Assembly (NCBI GenBank): GCA_029867005.1
Contig: CP123443.1
Coordinates: 1,054,001 to 1,118,000, forward strand
Length of the DNA: 64,000 nt
DNA from: Candidatus Haliotispira prima
Lineage (GTDB): Bacteria; Spirochaetota; Spirochaetia; SP-2023
Reading direction: 5' to 3'
Shown here: piece after piece, positions 53,502-63,046 of the stretch
How the letters are laid out: each line of letters begins with the position of its first letter
How positions within the stretch are numbered: the first letter of the stretch is position 1
The notes under the pieces: model-generated
Database searches by the model: none
What the model was told of the DNA's origin: nothing
What the model saw: the letters and a program-made list of their open reading frames with translations, nothing else
Program-made: the position numbers and the translations under genes

Positions 53502-56195
53502 ATGTCTGTATCAGAAGGTGAGAAAAGTTCGAGAGGCTGGCTCATAGAGCCTGAGCCGGAAGGGTCCCGCCGAGAGTTCTTTCAAGGGTCTCTCCAAGAG
53601 TCTCAAGAATCTCAAGGGTCTGATGTGGAGACAGAGGCCGAAGCTATGCAAGTGCGGGTCAAAGAGCGAGTCCAATTGTTGTCGAGGGCGCGACAGACCT
53701 ATTACAATGGCAGCGAACCATTCTTTAGTGACGCCGAATTTGACCGTTTGGAAGAAGAGTTGAGTGAGTGGCAGCCCGATCATCCCTATTTTCGGGCGGT
53801 TGGACCGCCGGTGGAGACAGGTATTCTTGCGGAGGGCCGTTCTACAGAGAAGGTCAAACATGAAGTTGCCATGTTGTCCATGGATAAGGCTAAGGAAGTG
53901 GCCGGGGTAGAGGCTTGGTTTCGGCGTCTGCTGGATAACTGTCCTGATCTGAGTCCGGACGCGCAATTGTGCGTCCAGCCTAAGATTGACGGTATTTCAG
54001 CCTCGTGCTGTTATCGCAATGGCAAATTGGAATATATTGCTACCCGGGGCGATGGCAGACAGGGCCAGAACGTCAGCCACATTGCCCCGTTTGTGGCCGA
54101 TATCCCCAAAGAGATTGATATTTCGTTGTGGCCGGCCGGTGTTCAGGTTCCGGGGGTCGGAGAAGGCCGACTGCCGGATTTTGAGGTGCGGGGTGAACTC
54201 TATGTACCCAAAGACACTAAATCCGATATTAAATCTGATGCCGAATCCGATTCGGGTGGCGATGCCCGACCTCTGCGCAACATCTGTGCCGGTCTGATCA
54301 ACCGCAAGGAGCAGTTTGTTTCAGAGAAGCATCAGGATTCAAAAGAGGAAATGCGCCGGCTGCGTTTTATCGCCTACCAATGCCCTCGGCAACGATTGGA
54401 CAGCAGTGAATACGGCCAGATTGAACGGCTTGCGGAACTGGGTTTCCACACCGTGAAGCCGAAGTTGTGCCGTATTCCCGAGATTAAGGCCTATGCACAA
54501 CTGTATTTAAACGAATTGCGCCAAAGTTGGCGGTACGAAACGGATGGTCTGATTATCTGTCTGGATGACAGCCATTTGTTTGAGACCATTGACTCGTTGT
54601 GGTTGGTTAGTCACCACCATCACTACACCATCGCTCTGAAGCCTCCGGCGGAAAGCGGGACTACGCTGCTGCGTCAAGTGCGTTGGCAATTGGGCCGGCA
54701 AGGCCGCCTCAGTCCGGTGGCGGAATTCCTGCCGCTGACACTGACCTCTGCTGTGATTGAGCGTGCAACTCTGCACAATTACGCAAATGTCAAACGTCTC
54801 AATATTCAGCGTGGCGATGTGCTGGAGATTGAGCGTGCCGGGGATGTAATCCCTTACGTACGAAATAATTTTGGCAATATAGCCGAATTCCGGGAGTCCG
54901 GGAGTCCGGCTCTCCCTGTTAGTTTGAAGGAGGCCGAACGGCTTGTGACAGAGTGGGTTGAGGGGGATGGCCATTCGGTCATCCCTCTGGAATGCCCCTC
55001 TTGTGGCGGGTCCCTGTCCGAAAAAGGGGTGGACTTGCTGTGCCTGCGCTACGACTGCCCCGGGCAAGTGATACAGCGCGTTTTGTTCTGGGTCAGACAG
55101 GCGGGGATGGAGCAGATTGCCGAACAGAGTATTCGTCAACTATATGAAGAAAAAAAGTTGCGTGGTCTGCAAGATCTATACCTACTAGAAGAACAGGACT
55201 TGCGCCGGATTCCGGGCTATGCCGACAAGAAGATTGCGAATTTTCTTCGCGAGCTGGAAAATTCGCGTCATTTAAATATCCATCAGCTGGTGGAGCGGCT
55301 GGGTATTCCTTTAGTGCAGCAGAAGAGCTTGCAGAAACTGGGTGAATTGCGCCGCAAGTCCCGTTGGGCCAATTTTTTGCAGGCTTCGACCAAAGAATTG
55401 GAAAAGGAAGAACATCAGGGTTTGGCATCGGCCAAAGATAGCGAGCCTGAAAAACTCCGTGCCAAGCTATTAGAGGTCATGAGCCGGAGCCTGCCTTCTG
55501 TCCTGTCTGACTGGGGCGGGCGGAATTGGGCCAGTGCGTCCGGGCAAGAATTGGCCGGGCAATACAGTTCTCGGCTGTTGGAAGCTTTATGTCAGGCTGT
55601 GCCGAACGCTTCGGAATCGGAGAATACCCCGAAACCCGGAGATGATGCGGAACCAGGGGATACCGAAGAGCCCCTGCTGTACTTGTGGCGGCTCTGGGGT
55701 CTCAAAACCGGGCGCAGTAAAATTGAGAAACGGGGCTTTGCCGTTTGGGAAAGTTTGTTGCTGGAGGTGGAGCCGGATTACCTGGAATTGCGCCAAGCGG
55801 AAGATTTTTGCCGTTTCTGCGAGCCAGAGAGCCGCTATAGCATCATTGGGAGTTTGAACCAATGGCTGGCCCGGGAAGAAAACCAAGTTTTGCTGGAAGA
55901 ACTGCTGCCGCTGCTGGATATTCGGAGCCTTCCCGGTATAGCTGAAACGGGCAAAAAGGAAGACTGCGGGCCCAAGGTGGTCTGTATGACAGGGAGTGGT
56001 CCTATGCCGCGCAAGCAGTTGCAGGAAAAGCTGGAAGCCGCAGGCTATACTGTCTGTTCTGCTCTGACCAAGACCACTGATATTCTGCTTTGTTCTGATC
56101 CGGGGGCCGGGGGCAGTAAGCTGCGAAAGGCGGCAGAATGGGGTACTTCAATCCATTCTTACGAGGAGTTTCTGCAAGGTCCGGAATTCGCGTGA
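53502..56195 (+). CDS. ligA: NAD-dependent DNA ligase, enlarged
   Basis: It joins nicked DNA using NAD+. The start at 53502 follows AAGGA; the frame extends upstream into the previous gene without homology. In order: an acidic ~45-residue N-terminal tail, domain Ia, the adenylation site QPKIDG (Lys161) with ATRGDGRQGQN, FEVRGELYVPK, NICAGLINRKE, an OB fold (ERATLHNYANV, GDVIPYV), a four-Cys zinc finger (CPSCGG..CLRYDC), HhH repeats (RRIPGYADKKI) and a C-terminal BRCT domain (VVCMTGSGPMPRKQLQEKL). At 897 residues it exceeds the usual ~670. The surplus is the N-terminal tail, an acidic loop after FEVRGELYVPK, and ~150 residues between HhH and BRCT. Confidence 0.95.
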   Translation: MSVSEGEKSSRGWLIEPEPEGSRREFFQGSLQESQESQGSDVETEAEAMQVRVKERVQLLSRARQTYYNGSEPFFSDAEFDRLEEELSEWQPDHPYFRAVGPPVETGILAEGRSTEKVKHEVAMLSMDKAKEVAGVEAWFRRLLDNCPDLSPDAQLCVQPKIDGISASCCYRNGKLEYIATRGDGRQGQNVSHIAPFVADIPKEIDISLWPAGVQVPGVGEGRLPDFEVRGELYVPKDTKSDIKSDAESDSGGDARPLRNICAGLINRKEQFVSEKHQDSKEEMRRLRFIAYQCPRQRLDSSEYGQIERLAELGFHTVKPKLCRIPEIKAYAQLYLNELRQSWRYETDGLIICLDDSHLFETIDSLWLVSHHHHYTIALKPPAESGTTLLRQVRWQLGRQGRLSPVAEFLPLTLTSAVIERATLHNYANVKRLNIQRGDVLEIERAGDVIPYVRNNFGNIAEFRESGSPALPVSLKEAERLVTEWVEGDGHSVIPLECPSCGGSLSEKGVDLLCLRYDCPGQVIQRVLFWVRQAGMEQIAEQSIRQLYEEKKLRGLQDLYLLEEQDLRRIPGYADKKIANFLRELENSRHLNIHQLVERLGIPLVQQKSLQKLGELRRKSRWANFLQASTKELEKEEHQGLASAKDSEPEKLRAKLLEVMSRSLPSVLSDWGGRNWASASGQELAGQYSSRLLEALCQAVPNASESENTPKPGDDAEPGDTEEPLLYLWRLWGLKTGRSKIEKRGFAVWESLLLEVEPDYLELRQAEDFCRFCEPESRYSIIGSLNQWLAREENQVLLEELLPLLDIRSLPGIAETGKKEDCGPKVVCMTGSGPMPRKQLQEKLEAAGYTVCSALTKTTDILLCSDPGAGGSKLRKAAEWGTSIHSYEEFLQGPEFA

Positions 56196-56286
56196 AATTT
56201 GGCCTTCGCAGCCGGGTAGGCACAGCAGAATCGTACTGTCCGAGCGGAGCTCTGTGCTAGGCTAAGCTTTGTATTCGTTTGGCATC

Positions 56287-56314
56287 GCTTGCCTCGCTCC
56301 GGTGCGAGGCAAGC
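56287..56314. terminator. Stem-loop between convergent ligA and ilvD
   Basis: GCTTGCCTCGC pairs perfectly with GCGAGGCAAGC around a six-base loop. No U-run is present on either side. It could serve both converging transcripts. Confidence 0.45.
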
Positions 56315-56394
56315 AGTGTTCGGCACGGCCGGACAGATCCCCGTTCAAATGTGTCTAAGCAAAGTGTCCAAATAAAATGTCCAAGGGAAATGAG

Positions 56395-58248
56395 CTACTC
56401 CGGTACTTTGCGGAGGGCCCCTTGATCTGCACTGGTGGCAAAGTAGCTGTACATGCGCAACGCCTCCGAAACCTGACGGTTTCGGGGCTTTGGCTTCCAT
56501 GCTTCGGTTCCTTTGGCCTCTTCGGCTCGCCGCCGCCGGGCGAGCTCATCATCGGAGCAAAGCACGTTGATACTGCGCCCCGGGATGTCAATTTCTATCT
56601 CATCACCGTCACACAGCAGGCCGATGGCCCCGCCTGCGGCGGCTTCCGGTGAAACGTGGCCAATCGACAGACCCGAAGTCCCCCCGGAAAAACGCCCGTC
56701 CGTCAGCAGTGCGCACTCTTTGTCTATACCCACTGACTTCAGATATGAAGTTGGGTAGAGCATCTCCTGCATGCCGGGGCCGCCTTTCGGCCCCTCGTAG
56801 CGGATGACAACTATATCGCCTTTCTGGACTTTGTTACTCAGGATGGCATTGCAGGCATCATCCTGCGAATCGAAGCAACGTACCGTACCACGGAATTTCC
56901 AGGCATTCTTGTCCACGCCCGCCGTCTTGACGATACAACCGCGCCCGGCAATGTTGCCAAACAGTACGGCCAGGCCCCCCTCCTTGCTGTAGGCACCGGC
57001 ACCGCTGCGGATACAGCCCTCGATGCGGTCCAAGTCCGCCTCTTTGTATCGGGTATTCTGGCTGCCCATTTCCAAGTTGACGTAGCCGCCCGGTGCGGCT
57101 TTGTAGAATTGCAGAATCTCGGGCTTAGGCTCAGGCCCTGCTACGTCGTACCGGTCAATGACCTCGAAGATTGGTTCGCCCAAAACATGGTGGCAGCCGT
57201 CTTTCAGGAGGTCCAAACGCTTCAATTCCGCCAGAATACCCATCACGCCACCGGCGCGATGCACGTCTTCCATGTGGTATTGGGAACTGGGTGCCACCTT
57301 GCACAGGGTTGGAACCCGGCGGGACAGGGCATCCATATCCTCCATCGTGAAGTCCACTTCCGCAGTCTTGGCAATGGCCAGGAGGTGTAGCACGGTGTTA
57401 GTGGAACCACCCATGGCGATGTCACAAGCCATAGCGTTGTGAAAGGCATCATAACCGGCGATGGCACGGGGCAGTACCCTGTCATCACCTTTTTCGTAGT
57501 AGTCGCGGGCCAACTCTGTGATGCGATGAGATGCGCGCTCAAACAGTCTCAACCGTTCGCCGTGGGTGGCCAAGACCGAACCATTGCCCGGCAAGGCCAA
57601 ACCCAGGGCTTCAGCCAGGCAGTTCATGGAGTTGGCGGTAAACATGCCGGAACAGGAGCCGCAGGTCGGGCAGGCGGAACGTTCCACCTCAGTCAGTTGG
57701 GCTTCGGAAACACTAGGGTCGGCACCCTGGACCATGGCATCGACCAAGTCCAATTTCTGGATGCCGCCTTCCAATTCATCGTTTTGGATCTTGCCGGCTT
57801 CCATTGGCCCGCCGGAAACAAAGATTGTAGGGATGTTGATCCGCATTGCGGCGAGCAGCATGCCCGGCGTGATCTTGTCACAGTTACTGATGCATATCAG
57901 GGCATCGAGGCAGTGGGCATTGGCCATATACTCGACGGAATCGGCAATCAACTCGCGCGAGGGCAGAGAATACAACATGCCGTCGTGTCCCATGGCAATG
58001 CCGTCATCGACAGCAATCGTATTGAATTCCGCAGCAAAGCAACCTCGTTCTTCTATCAGGCCCTTGACCATTTGGCCGACATCGTGCAGATGGGCATGGC
58101 CCGGCACCAACTGGGCAAAAGAGTTGACCACTCCAATTACGGGCTGGCCAATCTGTTCTTCCTTCATACCGTTGGCGCGCCATAGGGCGCGCGCGCCTGC
58201 CATCAGGCGTCCTTGAGTGCTGCGGCTGCTGCGCAATGGATGTGCCAT
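56395..58248 (-). CDS. ilvD: Dihydroxy-acid dehydratase
   Basis: It dehydrates 2,3-dihydroxy-3-methylvalerate and dihydroxyisovalerate in isoleucine and valine synthesis. The 617-residue length is typical. It has the Fe-S cysteines in [10 protein letters not shown] and [19 protein letters not shown], plus [14 protein letters not shown] and [20 protein letters not shown]. The ATG at 58248 is chosen because GAGGAACAGAAC lies just upstream and the family starts near this point. Other branched-chain genes are not adjacent. Confidence 0.97.
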   Translation of the reverse strand: MAHPLRSSRSTQGRLMAGARALWRANGMKEEQIGQPVIGVVNSFAQLVPGHAHLHDVGQMVKGLIEERGCFAAEFNTIAVDDGIAMGHDGMLYSLPSRELIADSVEYMANAHCLDALICISNCDKITPGMLLAAMRINIPTIFVSGGPMEAGKIQNDELEGGIQKLDLVDAMVQGADPSVSEAQLTEVERSACPTCGSCSGMFTANSMNCLAEALGLALPGNGSVLATHGERLRLFERASHRITELARDYYEKGDDRVLPRAIAGYDAFHNAMACDIAMGGSTNTVLHLLAIAKTAEVDFTMEDMDALSRRVPTLCKVAPSSQYHMEDVHRAGGVMGILAELKRLDLLKDGCHHVLGEPIFEVIDRYDVAGPEPKPEILQFYKAAPGGYVNLEMGSQNTRYKEADLDRIEGCIRSGAGAYSKEGGLAVLFGNIAGRGCIVKTAGVDKNAWKFRGTVRCFDSQDDACNAILSNKVQKGDIVVIRYEGPKGGPGMQEMLYPTSYLKSVGIDKECALLTDGRFSGGTSGLSIGHVSPEAAAGGAIGLLCDGDEIEIDIPGRSINVLCSDDELARRRRAEEAKGTEAWKPKPRNRQVSEALRMYSYFATSADQGALRKVPE

Positions 58249-58430
58249 GTTCTGTTCCTCATTGGTACTGCTAAACAATACTGTCCGTTATCTCAAGGTA
58301 TTGTATCAGCTTTATCTTGTCCGGAAAAGCCGGTGAGGAGGGCGTGTTTCGGATCTGTATAACGGAGCTTGACTGAATAATAAGGGGCAGTTAGGCTGTA
58401 CCGGTAACTTTTGAATTGTGGGAGGTGAAA

Positions 58431-58913
58431 ATGGATAAAGAAATGGGTACTGCTATAAGTCAACTAATTGAGGACAAACAAGTAATGGCAGAACAATTGA
58501 AGTTGCTACAAGCCCAGTTTGACGAAGTTGTGTCTGCCGATGTAATCAATAAGTTAAAGTCTTTTTTTAGGGGTATATTCTATCGAATCAATTTGCTTAT
58601 CAGTTTTATTATTTCTGTATCATCAACATATTTATTTATTTTACTTAAAGTATATCCTGAAGATACTCAAACAAAGATAAAAGAAATTGGCCTTGGATAT
58701 TTGTCTGATAATCCTCAAATCGGGTTCAGGATCCTCTTAATTGCTTTGTTGGTTGTGTCCATTATATCCTGGTTAAATTATTTGTTTACCAAAAAATTAA
58801 TCTATATTAACAGAACAATTAACACATACAATCATGATTTGATTGATTTATACAATAATTTTGCGCTGGTCAGAAAAGAACACAAAAAGAATTTGAAAGC
58901 GTGGGTGAAGTAA
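58431..58913 (+). CDS. Small AT-rich two-helix membrane protein
   Basis: 160 residues. An N-terminal coiled-coil-like part (LIEDKQVMAEQLKLLQAQFD) precedes two membrane segments (LLISFIISVSSTYLFILL and ILLIALLVVSIISWLNYLF) separated by ~30 residues, and a basic C-terminal tail follows. GGAGGTG lies just before the ATG. Base composition is clearly more AT-rich than the flanking ilvD and rRNA methyltransferase genes, which suggests recent acquisition. No family is recognised. Confidence 0.6.
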   Translation: MDKEMGTAISQLIEDKQVMAEQLKLLQAQFDEVVSADVINKLKSFFRGIFYRINLLISFIISVSSTYLFILLKVYPEDTQTKIKEIGLGYLSDNPQIGFRILLIALLVVSIISWLNYLFTKKLIYINRTINTYNHDLIDLYNNFALVRKEHKKNLKAWVK

Positions 58914-59075
58914 TCTGTTTGCACAGAATCTTTCCGGAAAATTCCGTCAAAAGAGTTGTTACCAACTATAATTCATTATAAATAAATATTTTGTAGAAAA
59001 TAAACTACATAATGTTTTGGGACAAAATTTGATTCCAAAATGGTGTCTCGAACAAAAATAATTTTTCAGGTTTTT

Positions 59076-59237
59076 TTTTGAGGAAGTGGGCCTTCCGGAA
59101 CGTTCGGTTGATGCCGATCCGATGGTCAGAGACCGGATTTCCAAAGTACCGTCCGGGGGGAATATTCCTCTTTTTATTATCCGACAGAACGACTTTCCGG
59201 TGAGGACATTTTAGAGTTTGTAAAGGAAGGCCGATAA
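59076..59237 (+). pseudogene. Possible remnant of a degraded gene
   Basis: Two frames in succession look coding: ERSVDADPMVRDRISKVPSG, then after a shift YYPTERLSGEDILEFVKEGR and a TAA. Base composition returns to the local norm here. Start and upstream part are missing. The family is not identified. The rest of the 58914-59315 gap is AT-rich and featureless. Confidence 0.3.
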
Positions 59238-59315
59238 GGTTAGGATAAACTTTCCGAAGTGGCCGGAGCAGTGGCCGGTTACGGGTTCGGAATTTGGAAT
59301 TGAGAGTCCCTTTTC

Positions 59316-59984
59316 ATGACGCGTTATTGTTTTCCTATGTATGCACTGATTCTCAGCTTGTGTCTGTGCCGGGCTTCTCTGTTGGTTGGCCAGGATAGTG
59401 TCGGTTTTTTGCGAACAAACCCGGGGGCGGAGCGAGACAGCTCCGAACAGAATTCCAAAAGCCTAAAGCGCGATTTTATCGGTATCGAGCTGGGCCAAAC
59501 CGTTGACGAATTCCGGCGGCAGATCAGCCGCAGAGAAAACAAAGACGTGCAAAGTGGCGGAGCTTTGCCGGAGAGTTACTACTATTTTTTATATGACCTG
59601 TATGTTTCCGAAATTGAAGATGGGGGAAAGCCGGAAACCTTGGTAGAAGTTTTCGGAAATGGCTTTGTCGATAAGGGCTTGTTCCAGTTTGCCGTTTCCG
59701 GTGAAGATTCGGAACCAAAGTTGATTGCCATCACCGTTTTTCTTGACCCGCAGTGGAGTTCCTATGACGGGCTGTTTCAGAAATTGAGCCAAGATTATGG
59801 CGGTCCCAAACAGTTGAATCCACAACGGAGTATTTGGGGAGACGATCAGACTGTTGTGACGCTGGAAAAACAGCTTCGCTACAAAATCATTGACAAGGGT
59901 TATTTGGACGAGTTGCGGGCCCGAAGTCAGGAAGAATTTGATCTGTATCAGCATAGTTACGAAGAATTTTTGAAGAAATTTTGA
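59316..59984 (+). CDS. Exported protein of unknown function
   Basis: 222 residues beginning with a signal sequence (MYALILSLCLCRASLLVG). The Cys residues sit inside the hydrophobic core without a clear lipobox, so cleavage by signal peptidase I near VGQDS is more likely. The mature part has DFIGIELGQTVDEFRRQI followed by alternating strands and a charged C-terminal helix (LDELRARSQEEFDLYQHS). The motif 'IGIELGQTVDEF' recalls small periplasmic proteins with a repeated alpha-beta unit, but no function follows from it. An rRNA methyltransferase gene starts 92 bp downstream. Confidence 0.55.
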   Translation: MTRYCFPMYALILSLCLCRASLLVGQDSVGFLRTNPGAERDSSEQNSKSLKRDFIGIELGQTVDEFRRQISRRENKDVQSGGALPESYYYFLYDLYVSEIEDGGKPETLVEVFGNGFVDKGLFQFAVSGEDSEPKLIAITVFLDPQWSSYDGLFQKLSQDYGGPKQLNPQRSIWGDDQTVVTLEKQLRYKIIDKGYLDELRARSQEEFDLYQHSYEEFLKKF

Positions 59985-60076
59985 TGTGTGCTCCTTAAAT
60001 TTTCCCTTTGAGAATCTTGCCCTTGGGCCTTCCCTCGCAATTTTTCCGGTGCGGGTCCCTTGGTTCCTAATTGCCA

Positions 60077-61450
60077 ATGTTTGATGAAAAAGCCGAACCG
60101 CAAAGTGCCTCCGCCGACGGTTGGACAAATGGGGTGGAGGCGGTAGGTACGGTGGAAAAGCTGATCTCCGGCGGTGCCGGCTTACTGCGTCACCAATCCT
60201 TGGGGGTCTGTTTTGTGCCCCATGTGTTGCCGGGAGAGTTGGTGCGTTTCCGGGTTGTGGGCAGTGCAGGATTGAAGTTGTGTAACGAGAAGCAGGATGA
60301 GAGCAATCCCCGTGGTTTCTTTCGTGGTTTTTCCCGTGCCGAGTTGCTGGAAGTTTTGAGGCCTTCACCGCTGCGTGTGAGGCCGCGTTGCGAGCACTAT
60401 GATGTCTGTGGTGGCTGTGACTGGCAGCATGTTGGTTATCGGACGCAGATCGAGCTGAAATCTGAAATCGTGTTGGAAAATTTACAGCGTCTGGCCGGTG
60501 GGAAGGATTACAGAGCTCTGATGCGTCCGGCCATTGCAGAATCGGATTGTGGTGCGGGGGAAGATAGTCCGGGTTGGGGTTATCGTCATCGGGCAAAATT
60601 CTTCCGTTTGGATCGGGAAGACAGCACTCCGGAGAACATTGTTTCAAACGGGTTCCGGCGGCTGGGTTTTCGCAGGCGGGAGAGCCGGGAGTCAGTCGGG
60701 GTGCCCCGGTGCCAAATTCTGGACCCGAAAATCCTCCGCATACTGCGTGATGCGGAGGATTCCCCAAGTTTTGGTGATGAGGGTCGCGATGAGGAGTTGC
60801 ATGTCTTCGCCGGTGAGCAGACTTGCCATTGGGGTGCTGAGGAGTTTGACTACCGTTGGAATGGCTTGATGCTGCGCAGCCGGGCACGGCTGTTTTTCCA
60901 AAGCAATGCCAAGGTTTTGCCGCTGCTGCTGGCTGAATTGCAGAAGAGTCTGGCTCCGATTTTATCCGGTTGGCAGGGGAGCTTCGTGGACCTCTATGCC
61001 GGGGTTGGCTTGTTCAGTGGGTGTCTCGCGCCGCTGTTGCCGGATCCGGGATGTGGAGAGAATCCGAGGCAGAAGTACTTTGCTGTGGAACGCAGTTCGG
61101 AGGCGTTTCACTATTTGAAGCAGAATTTGACCGGCAAGGGTTTTCGGTGTTGTCAGGAAGAAGTCGGGACCTTTTTGAAAAAGACTTTGCAGCGGAGTCG
61201 TTCAGCTTTGCAGGGTAGTTTTATCTTTGCCGACCCTTCCCGAGGCGGTTTGAGCACGGCGGTGAGACGCCATTTGAACAGTTGCGGGGCAGAATACATT
61301 GTCTATCTGTCGTGTGATGCGGCGAGTTTTGCCCGGGATATTGGGCATCTTACTCAGAGTTATCGCGTGGAGTATTGGCGTTTGATTGATTTCTATCCCC
61401 AGACACATCACATTGAAACATTAGCGTTGCTAAAAAATTTGCGAAAATGA
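60077..61450 (+). CDS. 23S rRNA (uracil-C5)-methyltransferase, RlmD/RumA-like
   Basis: It methylates a uridine of 23S rRNA at C5 using S-adenosylmethionine. Order: a TRAM-like N-terminal domain (EAVGTVEKLISGGAGLLR), an iron-sulfur cluster motif CEHYDVCGGCDWQH with the fourth Cys expected further on, FFQSNAKV, the SAM site FVDLYAGVGLFSG, ADPSRGGL and the catalytic Cys in YLSCDAASFARDI, then the closing HHIETLALL. The ATG at 60077 is used; a TTG two codons earlier opens the frame. Which uridine is modified cannot be told from the sequence. tRNA m5U methyltransferase is a less likely alternative. Confidence 0.9.
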   Translation: MFDEKAEPQSASADGWTNGVEAVGTVEKLISGGAGLLRHQSLGVCFVPHVLPGELVRFRVVGSAGLKLCNEKQDESNPRGFFRGFSRAELLEVLRPSPLRVRPRCEHYDVCGGCDWQHVGYRTQIELKSEIVLENLQRLAGGKDYRALMRPAIAESDCGAGEDSPGWGYRHRAKFFRLDREDSTPENIVSNGFRRLGFRRRESRESVGVPRCQILDPKILRILRDAEDSPSFGDEGRDEELHVFAGEQTCHWGAEEFDYRWNGLMLRSRARLFFQSNAKVLPLLLAELQKSLAPILSGWQGSFVDLYAGVGLFSGCLAPLLPDPGCGENPRQKYFAVERSSEAFHYLKQNLTGKGFRCCQEEVGTFLKKTLQRSRSALQGSFIFADPSRGGLSTAVRRHLNSCGAEYIVYLSCDAASFARDIGHLTQSYRVEYWRLIDFYPQTHHIETLALLKNLRK

Positions 61451-61639
61451 CCTAAATGGTATTCATAAAAGTCTGAGAAAGTCTAAAAAAGTCTGATTTG
61501 CCTGCAAAGCATAATCTTCCCGGGAGGGTAGATCTGCTTCGTTGTGTCTTATGTTTTGTACCTTCTTTAGGGTACCTTGAGGTGATTGACGTATCTAAAA
61601 TTGTTGCACCTTCCGGCGACTGACCGGAAAGGAGGGACT

Positions 61640-62365
61640 ATGCCGACAGAAGCGATCAAGAGTGTAAATAAGGGGGAGACCCTCAAAATGCCGGGAAAAG
61701 GAACAGGTAAAGACGGTAATGCCGTTGGCCAAACGAAGCTAACAGGGCCGAAACCTGCGTCCATTAAGAAGCGACGTGCCATTTGCCAGGCAACTTTGGA
61801 GGTTTGTCAGGCAAATGGCATCGGCAATGCGACTACGGCAGAAATTGCCCGCAGGGCCGGTATTGCCGTAGGAACACTATTTTGCTACTACGCGACCAAA
61901 TTTGATTTGCTCAATGACATATATAAGGACATTGTTCGCAGGGTAACCGGCTATGTGCGACAAGGTCTGAAGGAATTGCCTGAATACAACAAAGAGGGTT
62001 TGTTGCGTCAACTTTGGCAAAGTCATGTTCAGTGGTATAAAAGTAATTCTCCGGAAGCAGGGTTTCTCAGCATGGTAATGAATCCTAACGGCGAATCATC
62101 GCCATACATCAGCGAAAAAACACTGGAAGAGTTGGCTACCTGCTATGATGATTTCAAGAAGGTTTTTCAGTCGGCAGTGGAACAGGCCGTGGTAAGGCCC
62201 CTGCCTCCGATGCTTCTTTTCCGCATTTTTACTGCCAACACTATGACTGTGGCCAGTCTTTATCAAAGCCAGGGGCCCCTTTCGGCATTTTTGCGGGAAA
62301 CTCCGCAAATCCTCTGTGAGTTGGAAAATGCCGCGTGGGACATGATCGCTTTCCGGAGCAGCTAG
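61640..62365 (+). CDS. TetR/AcrR-family transcriptional regulator
   Basis: 241 residues. The start at 61640 follows AAGGAGGG, a strong ribosome site. A ~50-residue basic, Lys/Gly-rich tail precedes the helix-turn-helix (ICQATLEVCQANGIGNATTA, then EIARRAGIAVGTLFCYYATK), which matches the TetR pattern. The rest is an all-helical ligand or dimer domain. No target gene sits divergently next to it, so its regulon is unknown. The UUCG hairpin at 62402 follows the stop. Confidence 0.88.
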   Translation: MPTEAIKSVNKGETLKMPGKGTGKDGNAVGQTKLTGPKPASIKKRRAICQATLEVCQANGIGNATTAEIARRAGIAVGTLFCYYATKFDLLNDIYKDIVRRVTGYVRQGLKELPEYNKEGLLRQLWQSHVQWYKSNSPEAGFLSMVMNPNGESSPYISEKTLEELATCYDDFKKVFQSAVEQAVVRPLPPMLLFRIFTANTMTVASLYQSQGPLSAFLRETPQILCELENAAWDMIAFRSS

Positions 62366-62401
62366 AAAAAGTCTGCCTCACTTTCTGAAGGCTTGTCGGG
62401 T

Positions 62402-62427
62402 GGCGATCATTCTTCGGAATGATCGCC
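62402..62427 (+). terminator. UUCG-capped hairpin after the TetR gene
   Basis: GGCGATCATTC pairs perfectly with GAATGATCGCC around a TTCG loop, an especially stable fold. No U-run follows, so it may protect the 3' end and not stop transcription. Confidence 0.5.
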
Positions 62428-62979
62428 TGTAGCCTCGTTTCGGTGGGTTCCGTGCCAATGACTTGAGGCTCTCTTCCTCCGAAACGGCAGGAAGAATCGG
62501 CTCAATACTCAGAAATCCTTCTAAAACATTTTATATAAAAAGATTGCCTGACTTCGGAAGGGGAGAAACTTTCCGGAGATTCAATTCAGAGACAATATTC
62601 CGGATCTTCTCATTACTGATCCATTTTGGTTTTCGGTGTCAATTCTAAAGAAACAGTTTTTGGTGAAGTAAAAAAAAATGGAGGAGCTGTAGTTATAAAA
62701 TGCTCACAGTTTTTTTTCCGGATTATTTTGGGCTTAACAGCCTTCTTCAATTTCAGCTTAATGAACACATCTTAACTGACAATCCTAAATTTGAATCTAA
62801 GGGAGGGGAACCTTGTTTCATTTTGAGGCAGGAGAGTTAGGTTGGTAGCTGCCCTTGATCAGATTTCTGTTGAAACGGGCAGCTACCTTTCTCGCTCTGC
62901 TTTTTGAGAATTCTGAGAAATGTCATTCTGTCCTGGATTAGATTTTTCAGCGGTTCTGAGAGCCTCGGGATTATTATTT
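62428..62979. other. Intergenic region before murA
   Basis: No protein-coding signal is supported. It contains a stem-loop at 62844-62887 (GGTAGCTGCCC paired with GGGCAGCTACC, followed by TTTCTCGCTCTG) that could be a weak terminator or part of a leader. The murA promoter is probably here but has no clear boxes. Confidence 0.45.
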
Positions 62980-63034
62980 ACACTCTAATGCATAAGGCTT
63001 GATTTTCATGTCTGTGCATTAGAGTGTCTTTTTT
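62980..63034 (+). terminator. Terminator-like hairpin in the murA leader
   Basis: ACACTCTAATGCA pairs perfectly with TGCATTAGAGTGT over a 22-base loop, and CTTTTTTC follows. It ends only 12 bp before the murA ATG, so it either ends an upstream transcript or controls murA by attenuation or by hiding its ribosome site. Confidence 0.6.
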
Positions 63035-63046
63035 CAGGATTCTTCG

